From Cymbomonas tetramitiformis (lineage: Eukaryota; Chlorophyta; Pyramimonadophyceae; Pyramimonadales; Pyramimonadaceae): a stretch of 29,687 bases of DNA. The stretch covers positions 1-29,687 of the forward strand of contig LGRX02031257.1 of NCBI GenBank assembly GCA_001247695.2, given 5' to 3'. The position numbers and the translations under genes were made by a program. Shown in pieces: positions 19,301-28,021 of the stretch. Each line of letters opens with the position of its first letter. The first letter of the stretch is position 1. The notes beneath the pieces are model-generated. The model did no database searches. It saw only the letters and a list, made by a program, of their open reading frames with translations, and had not been told where the DNA came from.

Positions 19301-19998
19301 ATGTTTGCAGGCCCTGGCGCCATGATGCATGTCTGCAGGCCTTGGCGCCATGATGCATGCCTGCAGACCTTGGCGCCATGATGCATGCCTGCAGACCTTG
19401 GCGCCATGATGCATGTCTGCAGGCCCTGGCGCCATGATCCACGACTGCCGGCCCTGGCGCCATGATGCATGTCTGCAGGCCTTGGCGCAGTGATGCACGC
19501 CTGCAGGTCCTGGCGCCATGATGCATGCCTTCAGGCCCTGGCGCCATGATGCATGCCTGCAGACCTTGGCGCCATAATGCACGCCTGCAGGCCCTGGCGC
19601 CATGATGCATGCCTGCAGACCCTTGGCGCCATGATGCATGCCTGCAGGTCTTGGCGCCATGATGCATGCCTGCAGGCCTTGGCGCAGTGATGCACGCCTG
19701 CAGGCCCTGGCGCCATGATGCATGCCTGCAGGCCTTGGCGCCATGATGCACGCCTGCAGGCCCTGGCGCGGTGATGCATGCCTGCAGGCCCTGGCGCCAT
19801 GATGCATGCCTGCAGGCCTTGGCGCCATGATGCACGCCTGCAGGCCCTGGCGCGGTGATGCATGCCTGCAGGCCCTGGCGCCATGATGCATGCCTGCAGG
19901 CCTTGGCACAGTGATGCACGCCTGCAAGCCTTGGCGCCATGATGCATGCCTTGCCTGCATGCCCTGGCGCCATCATGCACGCTCGCACGCCCTGGAGC
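16317..19998. repeat. 28-bp palindrome-rich minisatellite, ~131 units (3.7 kb)
   Basis: Head-to-tail units contain tgatgcatgcctgcaggcct followed by tggcgcca. Each unit has nested palindromes: ATGCAT, GCATGC, GCCTGCAGGC and TGGCGCCA. Variants include ctgcagacc, atgtttgc, atgtctgc, gcgcagtg, gcgcggtg and a 29-bp form with an extra C (gcagacccttgg). The minus-strand unit has no stop trinucleotide, so all three minus frames stay open for kilobases and encode the same permuted 28-residue period. These ORFs have no independent support as genes. Confidence 0.97.
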
Positions 19999-20515
19999 GT
20001 GCTGTGCTGTGCTGGAGGCTGGGTATGCCGGCGTGTGCTGTGCTCGCGGCTGGGTGAGCCGGTGTGTGTTGTGCTTAGGGCCGGCGCGTGTGAGGTGCTG
20101 GAGGCTGGGTGCGCCGAAGCGTGATGTGATGGAGGCTGGGTATGCCAGCGTGTGGTGTGCTCGCGGCTGGGCGAGCCGGAGCGTACTGTGCTGCAGGCTG
20201 GGTGTGTTGTGATCGAGGCAGGGTGTGCCGGAGCGTGTTGTGCTAGAGGCTGAGTGTGCCGAACCCTGCGGTGCTCAAGGCTGGGTATGCCGGCGTGTGC
20301 TGTGCTCGTGGTTGGGCGAGCCGGCGTGTGCTGTGCTCAGGGCCGGCGTGTGCTGTGTTGGAGTCTGAGTGTGCAGGAGCGTGTTGTGCGGGAGGCTGGC
20401 GGTGTGGTGGGGTGTTTTATGCTCAGGGCTAGGTGTGCCGGAGCGTGCTGTGCTGGAGGCTGGGTGTGGGCGTGTGTTGTTCTGGAGGCTGGGAATGCCG
20501 GAGCGGGGCTGAGTG
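19999..20515. repeat. Degenerate ~31-bp minisatellite
   Basis: About 15 imperfect units of the form gcgtgtgctgtgctcgcggc followed by tgggtgagccg. It begins directly where the 28-bp array stops and grades into a TATGC pentamer array. Confidence 0.85.
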
Positions 20516-20800
20516 TGCTATGCTGCACCATGCTCTGTAATCTCTACGCCCTTCTATGCAATGCCATGTTGTGATATGCTCTGCTATGCCTGTGCTATGG
20601 TATGCTGTACTATGGTATGCTGTGCTATGGTACGGTATGCTGTGCTATGTTGCGCCATGCTATGCGTGTGGATGCGATGCTATGCTATGCCATGGTATGG
20701 TATGCTCTGCTATGCCAGTGCTATGCCGTGCCATGCTTTCCGAATGCTGTGCTGTGCTATGCTGTGCTGGTTTCCGATTGCTGTGCGGTGCCATGCACTG
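20516..20800. repeat. Degenerate TATGC/TGTGC pentamer array
   Basis: Runs of tatgctgtgctatgg-type sequence with a period of five. A shorter continuation of the same composition occurs at about 20975-21100. Frames through it are Met/Cys-rich artefacts. Confidence 0.85.
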
Positions 20801-20837
20801 ACATATTGTCATGCTATTTATTCAGCAATGCTGCCGA

Positions 20838-20893
20838 GTCTCGGGCGCACACCTCCGCTGGGCAGTGCCCAGACAGAGATGTGCGCCCGAGAC
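20838..20893. repeat. Perfect 14-bp inverted repeat (hairpin)
   Basis: gtctcgggcgcaca at 20838-20851 is perfectly complementary to tgtgcgcccgagac at 20880-20893. The 28-nt loop contains a second small stem (ctgggc/gcccag). The right arm abuts position 20894, the end of a tRNA-like element. Confidence 0.9.
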
Positions 20894-20952
20894 GGGGTTG
20901 TCAGGAGTTGAACCTGAACTCAGAGGACTTGTCCCACTGAGGCTGCAACCCC
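20894..20952 (-). ncRNA. 59-nt tRNA-like element (candidate)
   Basis: On the minus strand a 7-bp acceptor-like stem (GGGGTTG/CAACCCC, perfect) encloses a tRNA T-arm: TCAGG-TTCAACT-CCTGA, a 5-bp stem with a 7-nt loop placed directly before the 3' acceptor strand. GGTTCAACTCC fits the pol III B box and GCCTCAGTGG resembles an A box. The middle folds as one hairpin (CTCAG...CTGAG) in place of separate D and anticodon arms, so at 59 nt it is too short for a normal tRNA. It may be a tRNA-derived SINE head, a tRNA pseudogene or a processed tRNA-like RNA. Confidence 0.45.
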
Positions 20953-21195
20953 TCATCCGCTTGGCCGCTGCGCAGTGTAGTGCGGTGCAGTAGTGCTATG
21001 CAGCGTAGTATGCTGCTCACGAAAAAACCGCGCCGGCTATTATTATGGTAACGCTGTTGTATGCTGTGCTATTAGTGCTATTGTATGCTGTGCACTAGAG
21101 GGTCTGGTATGGTCGATGGCTGCGGAGAACGTAACTTAACAAAATCCAACTGAAAAACCGCAGCCCGCAAAGAATGCCCTGCGCCACAGACGCCC
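20953..21195. other. Spacer, no supported gene
   Basis: It contains a short continuation of the TATGC-like microsatellite and otherwise unassigned sequence. Confidence 0.5.
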
Positions 21196-21420
21196 CGTTA
21201 GTCAGACCGTTGGGGTTGATCCCAAGCCGAGAACTCAGTTCCACGGACTGCGGCCTCTTTAAGCATAGTGCAGGTGGGATAACAACACTGTTCTGCAATA
21301 CAAAATTGCAAACTACGATACTGTCAAGAGAATATTTTCCAGCAATAATCGCAGTTGACCAGACCGTTGGGTGTGATCCCAAGCCGAGAACGAAGATTCG
21401 TGGACCACAGCCTTGTATGA
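21196..21420. repeat. 157-bp tandem duplication (~1.5 copies)
   Basis: cagaccgttgggg/tgtgatcccaagccgagaac occurs at 21203 and again at 21360, with similar flanks (cggactgcggcc / tggaccacagcc). Confidence 0.7.
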
Positions 21421-22207
21421 CGCTGGCCAAGAAACATTGCAAAGTCGCGATACCGTATCGCAAGTATTCCTTCGTGCGCCATCAATCTGCTGAGCCGCGA
21501 AGGATCTGCAGGCGCACAGCCGCAACGGTGAGCGTGGCAGCGTTACGGTGAATCAGATGTCCGACAGCGCCGGAACCATACCTGATCCTTTCGCGGGAGC
21601 AAAAGTTTATCGCGAGAGAGCATGTTGCGCAAATACTTTTGCTGCAGCGAAGCCCTGCAGTAGCGTACAGAGTATCAACATGCGAACTTTATTTTTGAAA
21701 TCTCTTGTGCAAAAGTCAAGCTGCGCTTATTTTATTGCCTCTCGACGAGGCAAGACCACGAAATTTCAGAGCAAGTTACAGAAGATTCCCTCTTGCTTTC
21801 ACCGTTTTGCGTTTACGTTAAAAAAATTCGGGTTTCAGAGGAAATCCAGCATTGGGGAAAAATATGAGCGTCCAGATCTGTCATATCCCCGCTTATGCCA
21901 CCATGTCATCGCTTATGCCATCTTATGCCACCATCTTATGCCATTTATACCCGATTTATACCAGGAATGGCATAAAAGTTGTATTTACCAGCAACCACAA
22001 ACTTCTCCCTCTCCCCACCACCAAGTGGCATAAGTGGCATAAGTTGTGCACATGACGATTCAGGATCCCCCGCCATAAGCTATGGCATAAGGGGATTAAT
22101 TCTGTTCCGTTCGCGTAAAATTCTATCGGTGCTTTTCGGAGGCAAGTTCGTTGGTTTTCTTCATTACCGGTATTCACTATTGAATCGTTCATATTTTGAC
22201 CTATAAA
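21421..22207. other. Intergenic sequence upstream of the plastid-protein gene
   Basis: No supported exon. From 21890 to 22050 it holds repeated cttatgccat words. At about 22000-22045 there is an inverted copy of the atgccacttggtgg / ggggagagggagaag junction seen at 13385-13420. The segment just before 22208 is AT-rich and should contain the promoter of the downstream gene. Confidence 0.5.
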
Positions 22208-23624
22208 ATGGCAAAAGTAGTTCTACTCGGTATGCGCTTGAGTGCCCAGCCAAGAACTTTGAAAGATTTTACTTTACCACGACCCCTCGAGACAAGAACC
22301 TGCAGAGGTGTGCACATACTCGTGCTGTTCTCGATCTTGGAGTTTCCAATCAAAATCTTACAGACTTTCTTCACGTTTCCTCGTTGAAATTCTGGCAATT
22401 AGAAGTCGCCTCACGCAATGCTGCTGTTCACGAGTACAAGGTTCTCGATCGAATGGCGAGTACTAAAAACGTTTAGACCCATTTATATGGTTCAAGCCAA
22501 AAACTGATTATAAAAGTGGATCCGACTTCCTTGGATTGTCGTTGCAGGATGTTTGTTTTCGCTTTGTTGTCTCAGTAGCGAAGGGAACCATCTTTGTTTT
22601 CAGGCCGCTCTCCTCTGCAAAATGCAAGGCAACAGAGGTTGATCTGCGCCTCGACCGGAAAGGGCTTCGGGAAAGACCTGAACGACGCGGATGCTCTGAT
22701 TAGTTCGATGGGTATGCTTCTTCTGTAACTCTTTGTTTCAACTGTCCCTAGTGCCAAGTATTGACTTCAGCAAAACATGAAGCGTTTTTTTCTCCCCGGT
22801 TGCACATTCTCTTTTTGTTTTACTTTTTCCTCGACTCGCGGGATGCACTCACACGATGGTTTTGCGTCGGCGAAACGCTTTTGCACGGTACTATTTCGTC
22901 AAGATGAGTTATCCAAGGTGAGCCCAAGCTACGCGCTCTGGCTAGCCAGCCTTTTGAGTTTCTGTCAGGCCTCTTAGAGGCACACCGCCGAACTGTGAGG
23001 TATTTTCCGCCTATTAACAATACGTCGCAAAAGCCGAAAGGTATTTTCTGACTTCTAGTATCTCGTCTCAACACCGGTGAGGATATCGCTCCCGATCGAC
23101 AGCACGTCGCTACAGTCAGTTGGCAGCTCGCACGACTTGTGATAAACCCTACAGCCCAGCTTATCCTCAGTGTTGCACAAGAGTCTTGAGATTGATCGCT
23201 CTATACCCATTAATTTCGCTAGCCGACTAAACAATGCTTACAACAAGGCATTATGTGCAGGCGCAAGGTCGTGTGCCAAAGACTACGAATATGGTACTGG
23301 GAACTGAAGGCATGGACTGGTTGGTGTCCTCCCCACCCCCTCCGTTGTGCCGGTTGTTGTCTGCACGCCATCCGTCGAGTGCTTATTTATGCCACTAGAG
23401 ATCCAGCCTTCAAGCGTTCAAGTAAAGGAAATTTTAGATACCGCCTCTGATTGCCAAGTCCTGGCAGCAAGCTGAGCAAGTCGGCAGGATCTCGTTGGCA
23501 CTTTCGTATTCGCTCCTGCGAAGGAAGGTATTATTGCTGATATATGAAAGTTGCGTTGCCCCCCGGAGCTCTTCGCTGTTTTCTTTGTGAATCTGTTTTG
23601 CAGAAGGGTGCAGCAAACGGATAA
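22208..23624 (+). CDS. Small predicted plastid-targeted protein, 7 exons, 137 aa
   Basis: Exons: 22208-22307, 22604-22711, 22904-22917, 23059-23076, 23261-23323, 23438-23527, 23604-23624; total 414 nt, in frame, ending TAA. Donors are GTGTGC, GTATGC, GTGAGC, GTGAGG, GTGTCC and GTATTA; all acceptors are AG, several with clear pyrimidine tracts (tttgttttcag, ttctgacttctag, ctgttttgcag). The first ~50 residues are basic, Ser/Thr/Arg/Leu-rich and nearly free of acidic residues, like a transit peptide, with a plausible cleavage at RLIC|ASTGKG. The mature part is about 85 aa: acidic, with DLNDADALISSMDELSK, then VPKTTNMVLGTEGMDW, IPPLIAKSWQQAEQVGR and a basic tail LLRRKKGAANG. Two exons are only 14 and 18 nt. 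I do not recognise the family; plastid location is inferred. Confidence 0.7.
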
Positions 23625-23999
23625 CCGTAGGCTCTTCGCTTACGCCACCCCTCAGCTTTCAATATAATCTGGTTCGCCTGCGCTCAGCGACATAGTATAT
23701 GCAGCAACGCTGTCAACGTTTTCCCTGAGCAAGTCCACGAGGCAGTATGTGGCCATCAATCTCGACTTGATCGCATCACGGCTTTGACGGCATAGCTAGG
23801 CCGCACGAGGGGGCCACGTGGCAAGTCCGCCTTGGCTGTCTGCCTTCCCACTTGCGAATTCGGTATGCCACTTGATGCGAGGGAGTGCTCTCAAACGCTG
23901 CTGTTCCGGTGGCCTGTTGCAGGGACGATATGGATGCCAAAGTGAACGAGTACCCTCTCCAGGTGTGAGCTTCCCTTCGTGCTAAAGTGGTCGTGCGTT
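23625..23999. other. 3' flank of the plastid-protein gene, nothing recognised
   Basis: This is presumed 3' UTR and intergenic sequence. No further exon or repeat was supported apart from one atgccacttgatg word near 23867 related to the 13.3-kb and 22.0-kb elements. Confidence 0.45.
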
Positions 24000-24840
24000 G
24001 GCAGCCGGCGCGGGACTGCCCCGGGTGGCAGCTTCCTGGCACGTGTCGTCGGCTCGCATAGAGTGACTGCGCGTTTGCACCTGGCATGGGTACGCCCGTG
24101 TGTAGTGGTTGTTTGTCGGCACCGGCCTCAGGGCCGTCTGGGATGGCGGCTTTCTGGCACCCGTCGTGGACCCGTCGTGGGCCCGCTGAGAGTGGCCTCG
24201 TGTGTGCAACTGGTGTGGGGACGCTGAGGTGGTGGCTTAACGGCAACTGGCGTGGAGGGGCCACTTGTCAACACCTCGTGTTGGGCCGCTTCGAGGGGCC
24301 AGCTGTCGGCATGCAGCACGGGGACGCCCGGAGGCATGGCATGGCACAACTGGCGTGAGGCCACAATAGGAGTGGCCGCTTGACGGCACCAGATGTAGGG
24401 CCCTGCATCTTGGGGATGGAGTGGCTGCAGGTCAGCACCCGGTGTGTGGGGAGGCCTGGAGTGGCCACGTGTTCGCAGCAAGCATTGGCCTCATTTCACC
24501 TTGTATTGGCACCTGGCATGGGGCATGTTGGCACCTGGCACCTGGCCATTCGGGGCTGTGGTCCCGCCTGGAGCAGCCGTTTGTCGGCACCCGGCGTGGG
24601 GCTTCCTGGAATGGGCATGTTTGAGCTCCCTGCCAGGGGTGGGGGCGTTTTGACATCTGGCATGGAGCTGCCTTGGTCGGCCAGTTGCTCTGTGCCTAGC
24701 ATGAAGCCACCTAGAATTACCGCATTGCGGCACCAGGGCCGCCTCAACTTCGGCTACTGCATGGCGCCCGGTGGGCCCCCCTGGATTGGTGGCGTGTACA
24801 CAACGTGGGGGGTCTGCCTGAGCTGGCCGCTGGGCCTCCG
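24000..24840. repeat. Highly degenerate ~50-60-bp GC-rich minisatellite
   Basis: Words such as tgtcggcacc, ggcgtggggac/ggcatgggg and ctggagtggccgc recur in the same order at roughly 50-60 bp spacing throughout. Overlapping open frames on both strands here are explained by this composition. Confidence 0.6.
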
Positions 24841-24881
24841 GGCCTCTCCATGCATTGATCTGGGCAGAATCAGTGTCGTGC

Positions 24882-25761
24882 ATGCTGACGCAGTTTGCGA
24901 GGACACGAGATAGAAAGTTTAAGCAGCGGGTGAAGAGAGAGATGAAAGATCACTCTTTTCCGGAAGAAATGTGGCTTTGCGTTGCTGGTGACATTCTGCT
25001 TTAATGTTGTGTGCAGCGAGATTTCAAGGCAATCGGGAAGGGGGGAGACGAATTTGTACAAGATATGGTATACCGATTCGGCCGTTAATACTTGCATCTA
25101 TCCAGTTGGAAAGCTTCTGCATAAATACTTATTTTCTCCCACCCTGTTGAATACTGTGCACTGAATATTTCCATGAAGTTCTTCCATTCTTGCAGTACTG
25201 GGTGTATTTGGCTATTCCCGTCTGCTCGATCTGCACTTCTGCACTTTTCTCTCCGCAAGTTCGCCTTTGGGCCGCTCCTGTGACTCTTGCTGGGGCCGAT
25301 TTCAAAAGGGGGGTGTCCTCTGGATGTGACGCAGACACAGCTTGTTGCCGGAGTGTTGGGTCGTCAGATTCCGCCGGTGCGCCCCGCATTCAGGACTGAG
25401 ATCATTGCCATCAAGCCACAGAATCGCTCGGCTTTTCTTGCTGCTCTGAGATGGCCTCGTTTGGAAGGTTTTCAGGGAAGCAAACTAGAGCGATATCCCA
25501 GTTGGTGGAGTGTAAGTTTGCTTCATCACAATATTGGCCATCACCCGTGTTTGTGTGTTGTGTGCTAAGTATGGGTGTGAAAGAAATATTTTCAGCAGTT
25601 GGACAATATTGGAGTCAAGTGTGGACTGTAAATCAACTCCTGCCTTTTCTATAAAACACGATTCAATGTGGCTGAATACTGCAGTGACTCTTGAATGATG
25701 AAAGCACAACTTCTTTTGTGCCCAGCACTGGGAGGACAAGGAGAGCACGCCTAATGTTTAG
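24882..25761 (+). CDS. Small predicted membrane protein, ~5 exons, ~124 aa
   Basis: Proposed exons: 24882-24929 (MLTQFARTRDRKFKQR), 25017-25067 (RDFKAIGKGGDEFVQDM), 25196-25258 (YWVYLAIPVCSICTSALFSP plus Q), 25335-25511 (TQLVAGVLGRQIPPVRPAFR onward, ending ERYPSWWS) and 25726-25761 (HWEDKESTPNV, stop TAG). Junctions are phase 0: donors GTGAAG, GTATAC, GTTCGC and a strong GTAAGT; acceptors gtgtgcag, ttcttgcag, gtgacgcag and ttttgtgcccag. The third exon would form a single hydrophobic span, and the N-terminus is basic. Exons 2, 4 and 5 are the most convincing; exon 1, and the limits of exon 3 and the start of exon 4 (25335 or 25341), could change. The family was not recognised. Confidence 0.5.
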
Positions 25762-25937
25762 GGGGTGGGAGTTGATGCAGGAGCTGATATATACACGGCC
25801 GTCTTCTAAAGGCACATGTAAGTAATTTCCGCAATGCTCGATGTGTGGCTGCATTTTGGTGTGAATCACTGTGCGAGTTCTTTGGGCAGTATTTTAGTTG
25901 TGACCTTCACATGTTAGCTGGCCATACTTCCACTGAG

Positions 25938-26180
25938 ATGATGATGGGCTCGCTTTCATCAACGTGCCTGAGGTCATTCAGGGTGCGCACCCGGAGGACA
26001 TGGCAACACTCGGCGGCTTTGAGGAAGCCCTTCCAGCGATGGTGGTTGGCGAACATTGGCCAACCAGCAGCTTCCTTGGATGCAGATTGCTCTGGGTGTT
26101 TCTAACCCCTGGTCGCCTCTGCCTGGGGTCACCGCGGGAGCCCAATCTCAGTTCAGCACATGCAAAGACACAAGCTCTCT
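25938..26180 (+). other. Coding-like segment of unknown identity
   Basis: The frame through GLAFINVPEVIQGAHPEDM and ATLGGFEEALPAMVVGEHWP has the G-start codon bias of real coding sequence (GTG, GAG, GTC, GGT, GCG, GAG, GAC, GCA, GGC, GAG, GAA, GCC, GCG, GTG, GTT, GGC, GAA). It follows an in-frame stop near 25936 and passes into the dispersed repeat at 26181. No family was recognised; it may be an exon or a decayed gene fragment. Confidence 0.25.
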
Positions 26181-26526
26181 TCAGACCAGGCTTTAGGGCA
26201 GACGGGGAGCAGGGTGGCTGTTCTCAGCACAGGCTTGGTCAAGGAGAGAGGGCTCAGGCAGCTCGGGGCTCAGAGGTGAACCGGCTTCCAGGGCATAGCA
26301 TCAGTGCGCAGACAGAGCAGTCACAAAGGCACTCGGGCGGCCCAGTGAGGCTTAGGGGGTCCCATTCTCCACTAGCGAGCTCCGGAAAATCCGGAGAAAT
26401 ATCTCGATGTGTGTGCTGAATCCTTTGATCCCCGGCGTGGGCGCAGAGGTCAGCCGATATTCTGTGGCTTAGTGGTGCCGAAGAAATCGGTCCACGCATA
26501 AGCGCGTACACACACGTGACATACCT
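26181..26526 (+). repeat. Dispersed repeat, copy B
   Basis: Same orientation and block order as 3332-3826 but without that copy's internal duplication. Shared blocks include gggggtcccattct, ctagcgagctccgga, tgtgtgctgaatcctttgat, ccccggcg, a CA-rich stretch and the terminal acatacctg. On the minus strand the homology begins at CAG|GTATGT, the same splice-donor sequence used by exon 17 of the ARA1-like gene. Confidence 0.75.
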
Positions 26527-27360
26527 GGCAGTCATCCATGCTCTGGTCATGAGTTTATCCACAATACCATTCGTTGTGTGTTTGTGTGTGGGAAAGTCAC
26601 GGCCTGGCACTGCTCCTGCACTCTGCTTTCACCCATCGGAGTGTCGGTGGGGTGGATTTGAATATCCAGCTTCGCACATTCTGTCCATGGTTTCGCCCAG
26701 GCTTGGTCAGCTGACTTGGTGTGTCCATGGCACCTTGTCATAGCCTCGCCCTGCTCTTGCCTGCCTCACTCATCCACTGCGGTGACGGCGTGCTGGCCTT
26801 GGTCAGTGCGTGTCACCCCATTTGGTGGATGTGTGGGACGTGGTTACCCGGCCACCTTGCTTGCAGGTGTGCCCATAGCTTGTGGTGTGTCTGAGTTCTT
26901 CCATCTTTGATCCGCGCATGGACGCTCTTTGGCTACGATGCTTGGAGGCGAGATCTGAGGACGCCGCAGAACGCTAGGAGATAGCGTCTTGAAGAGAGTC
27001 CATACATGCCCACATGTTTCAACTTTGACTTTATGAATTTCCGTGCATGCGTGGATTCATGAGATACCAAGCCCTTATTGTGGTTTGCTTATGGTGGTGG
27101 GGCTTTCGAAAGCTCCTCTCAGTTTGCGGCCACAAGACGGCCCTACTCTCACATGCTTCTTTAAGAGCTGTTGATAAGTTGGCATGCCTCACGCGACCCG
27201 TTGTGTGTTTGTGTGATTGCATGCTTTCTGCACAGGGTTGCTTAATGTAAGATTGCTTCATTCATTCGTGAAGCCATTGAGTGATAACCATTGAGACTCC
27301 CTTTGATGGAACTCTGCTTTATTGGAATGTGAGGGGAGGGGTGCAGATTTGAGTGTTACC
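26527..27360. other. Intergenic, nothing recognised
   Basis: No repeat array and no exon with both a convincing frame and splice sites was found on either strand. A minus-strand frame adjoining copy B (NGIVDKLMTRAWMTA, about 26530-26580) is too short to judge. Confidence 0.45.
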
Positions 27361-27450
27361 ATGGGACCAGTCTTAGTGAAGTCTCCAGAAGAGCTGAAGG
27401 CTGTTTACACAGCTCTTCAATCGGACAGCCGTGTTAAATGGGTAATTTAG
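27361..27450 (+). CDS. Small ORF or first exon, 29 codons
   Basis: It reads MGPVLVKSPEELKAVYTALQ, then SDSRVKWVI and TAG, with a strong start context (accATGG). If it is a first exon, a donor at TGG|GTAATT (27442) would remove the stop. The SDSxxxW pattern after a helix recalls the start of ADF-H (cofilin/coactosin) domains, a weak resemblance only. No following exon could be joined with confidence. Confidence 0.35.
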   Translation: MGPVLVKSPEELKAVYTALQSDSRVKWVI

Positions 27451-27787
27451 AGGTCAAAATGAGCTTCCCGTCATATGAAATCGCATAGCAATCTAGGGTA
27501 GCGCATAACTTGATGATCAAGATCTTGTCTTCCCAATATATACATGATGAGTAGTTGTATTGTATCTGACGAGACATGAGGAGAAAGTTAATATAGGATG
27601 CAGGTAAGGTGTTATATAGTATTTAATGTTAAGTTATGCGAAATGTGGTGCACACTGGTCCCACATGGTGCATGTGATGCATAATGCATGTGAACTGAAA
27701 TACCGAAACTAGGTGCTCAGTATGGCGATGTTCAAATTTGTGCCAAACAATTGATGGGCGGTTGCCTCTGCAGCTTGTGCACGTGAT
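27451..27787. other. AT-rich spacer
   Basis: No supported exon or repeat. It ends with a good acceptor-like tract (gcggttgcctctgcag, to 27774) just before the next ORF. Confidence 0.4.
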
Positions 27788-28021
27788 ATGTCCTACGAAG
27801 ACGTGCTGTCAGATAACAAACTTATTGGGTTCAAACTTGGGTTACTAGGGTCGTACCAGGGGCCAGGGGAAATTGAGGCAGTATGCCCTAAAGTGACACT
27901 TGACTGCGCGAGGGCAGCACTCCTATTGGATGCTAGCAACCCATTTCGTGGTGTTAATACTGTAGGAGGCTACACTCCTGCTTCTTTTCTTCTTTACACT
28001 TTCGGACTTATCTTATTCTAA
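27788..28021 (+). CDS. Hypothetical ORF, 77 aa
   Basis: It opens MSYEDVLSDNKLIGFKLGLL and continues through IEAVCPKVTLDCARAALLLD. The N-terminal two-thirds is plausible protein; the tail (SFLLYTFGLILF) is hydrophobic and may be intronic. An acceptor at 27773-27774 would allow it to be an internal exon (CARD before the Met). The family was not recognised. Confidence 0.25.
   Translation: MSYEDVLSDNKLIGFKLGLLGSYQGPGEIEAVCPKVTLDCARAALLLDASNPFRGVNTVGGYTPASFLLYTFGLILF

Noticed and set aside
16115..19988. Minus-strand ORFs of 350-750 codons across the 28-bp array
   Set aside because: The repeat unit contains no stop trinucleotide on that strand, so all three frames are open by composition. Every frame encodes the same permuted 28-residue period, with no start, splice or family support.
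16317..19998. Possible CRISPR array (28-bp repeats)
   Set aside because: Units are directly adjacent with no unique spacers, and the surrounding genes are eukaryotic.
22720..22772. Alternative ending of the plastid-protein gene via an acceptor at about 22750 (VPSIDFSKT then stop)
   Set aside because: It is in frame, but would leave the well-formed exons at 23261, 23438 and 23604 unexplained; the seven-exon model accounts for all of them with an exact frame.
24930..25004. Extension of the first exon of the small membrane protein (reading to EEMWLCVAGDILL)
   Set aside because: The next acceptor would leave an intron of only ~29 nt; the donor at 24930 gives an 88-nt intron and a clean phase-0 join.
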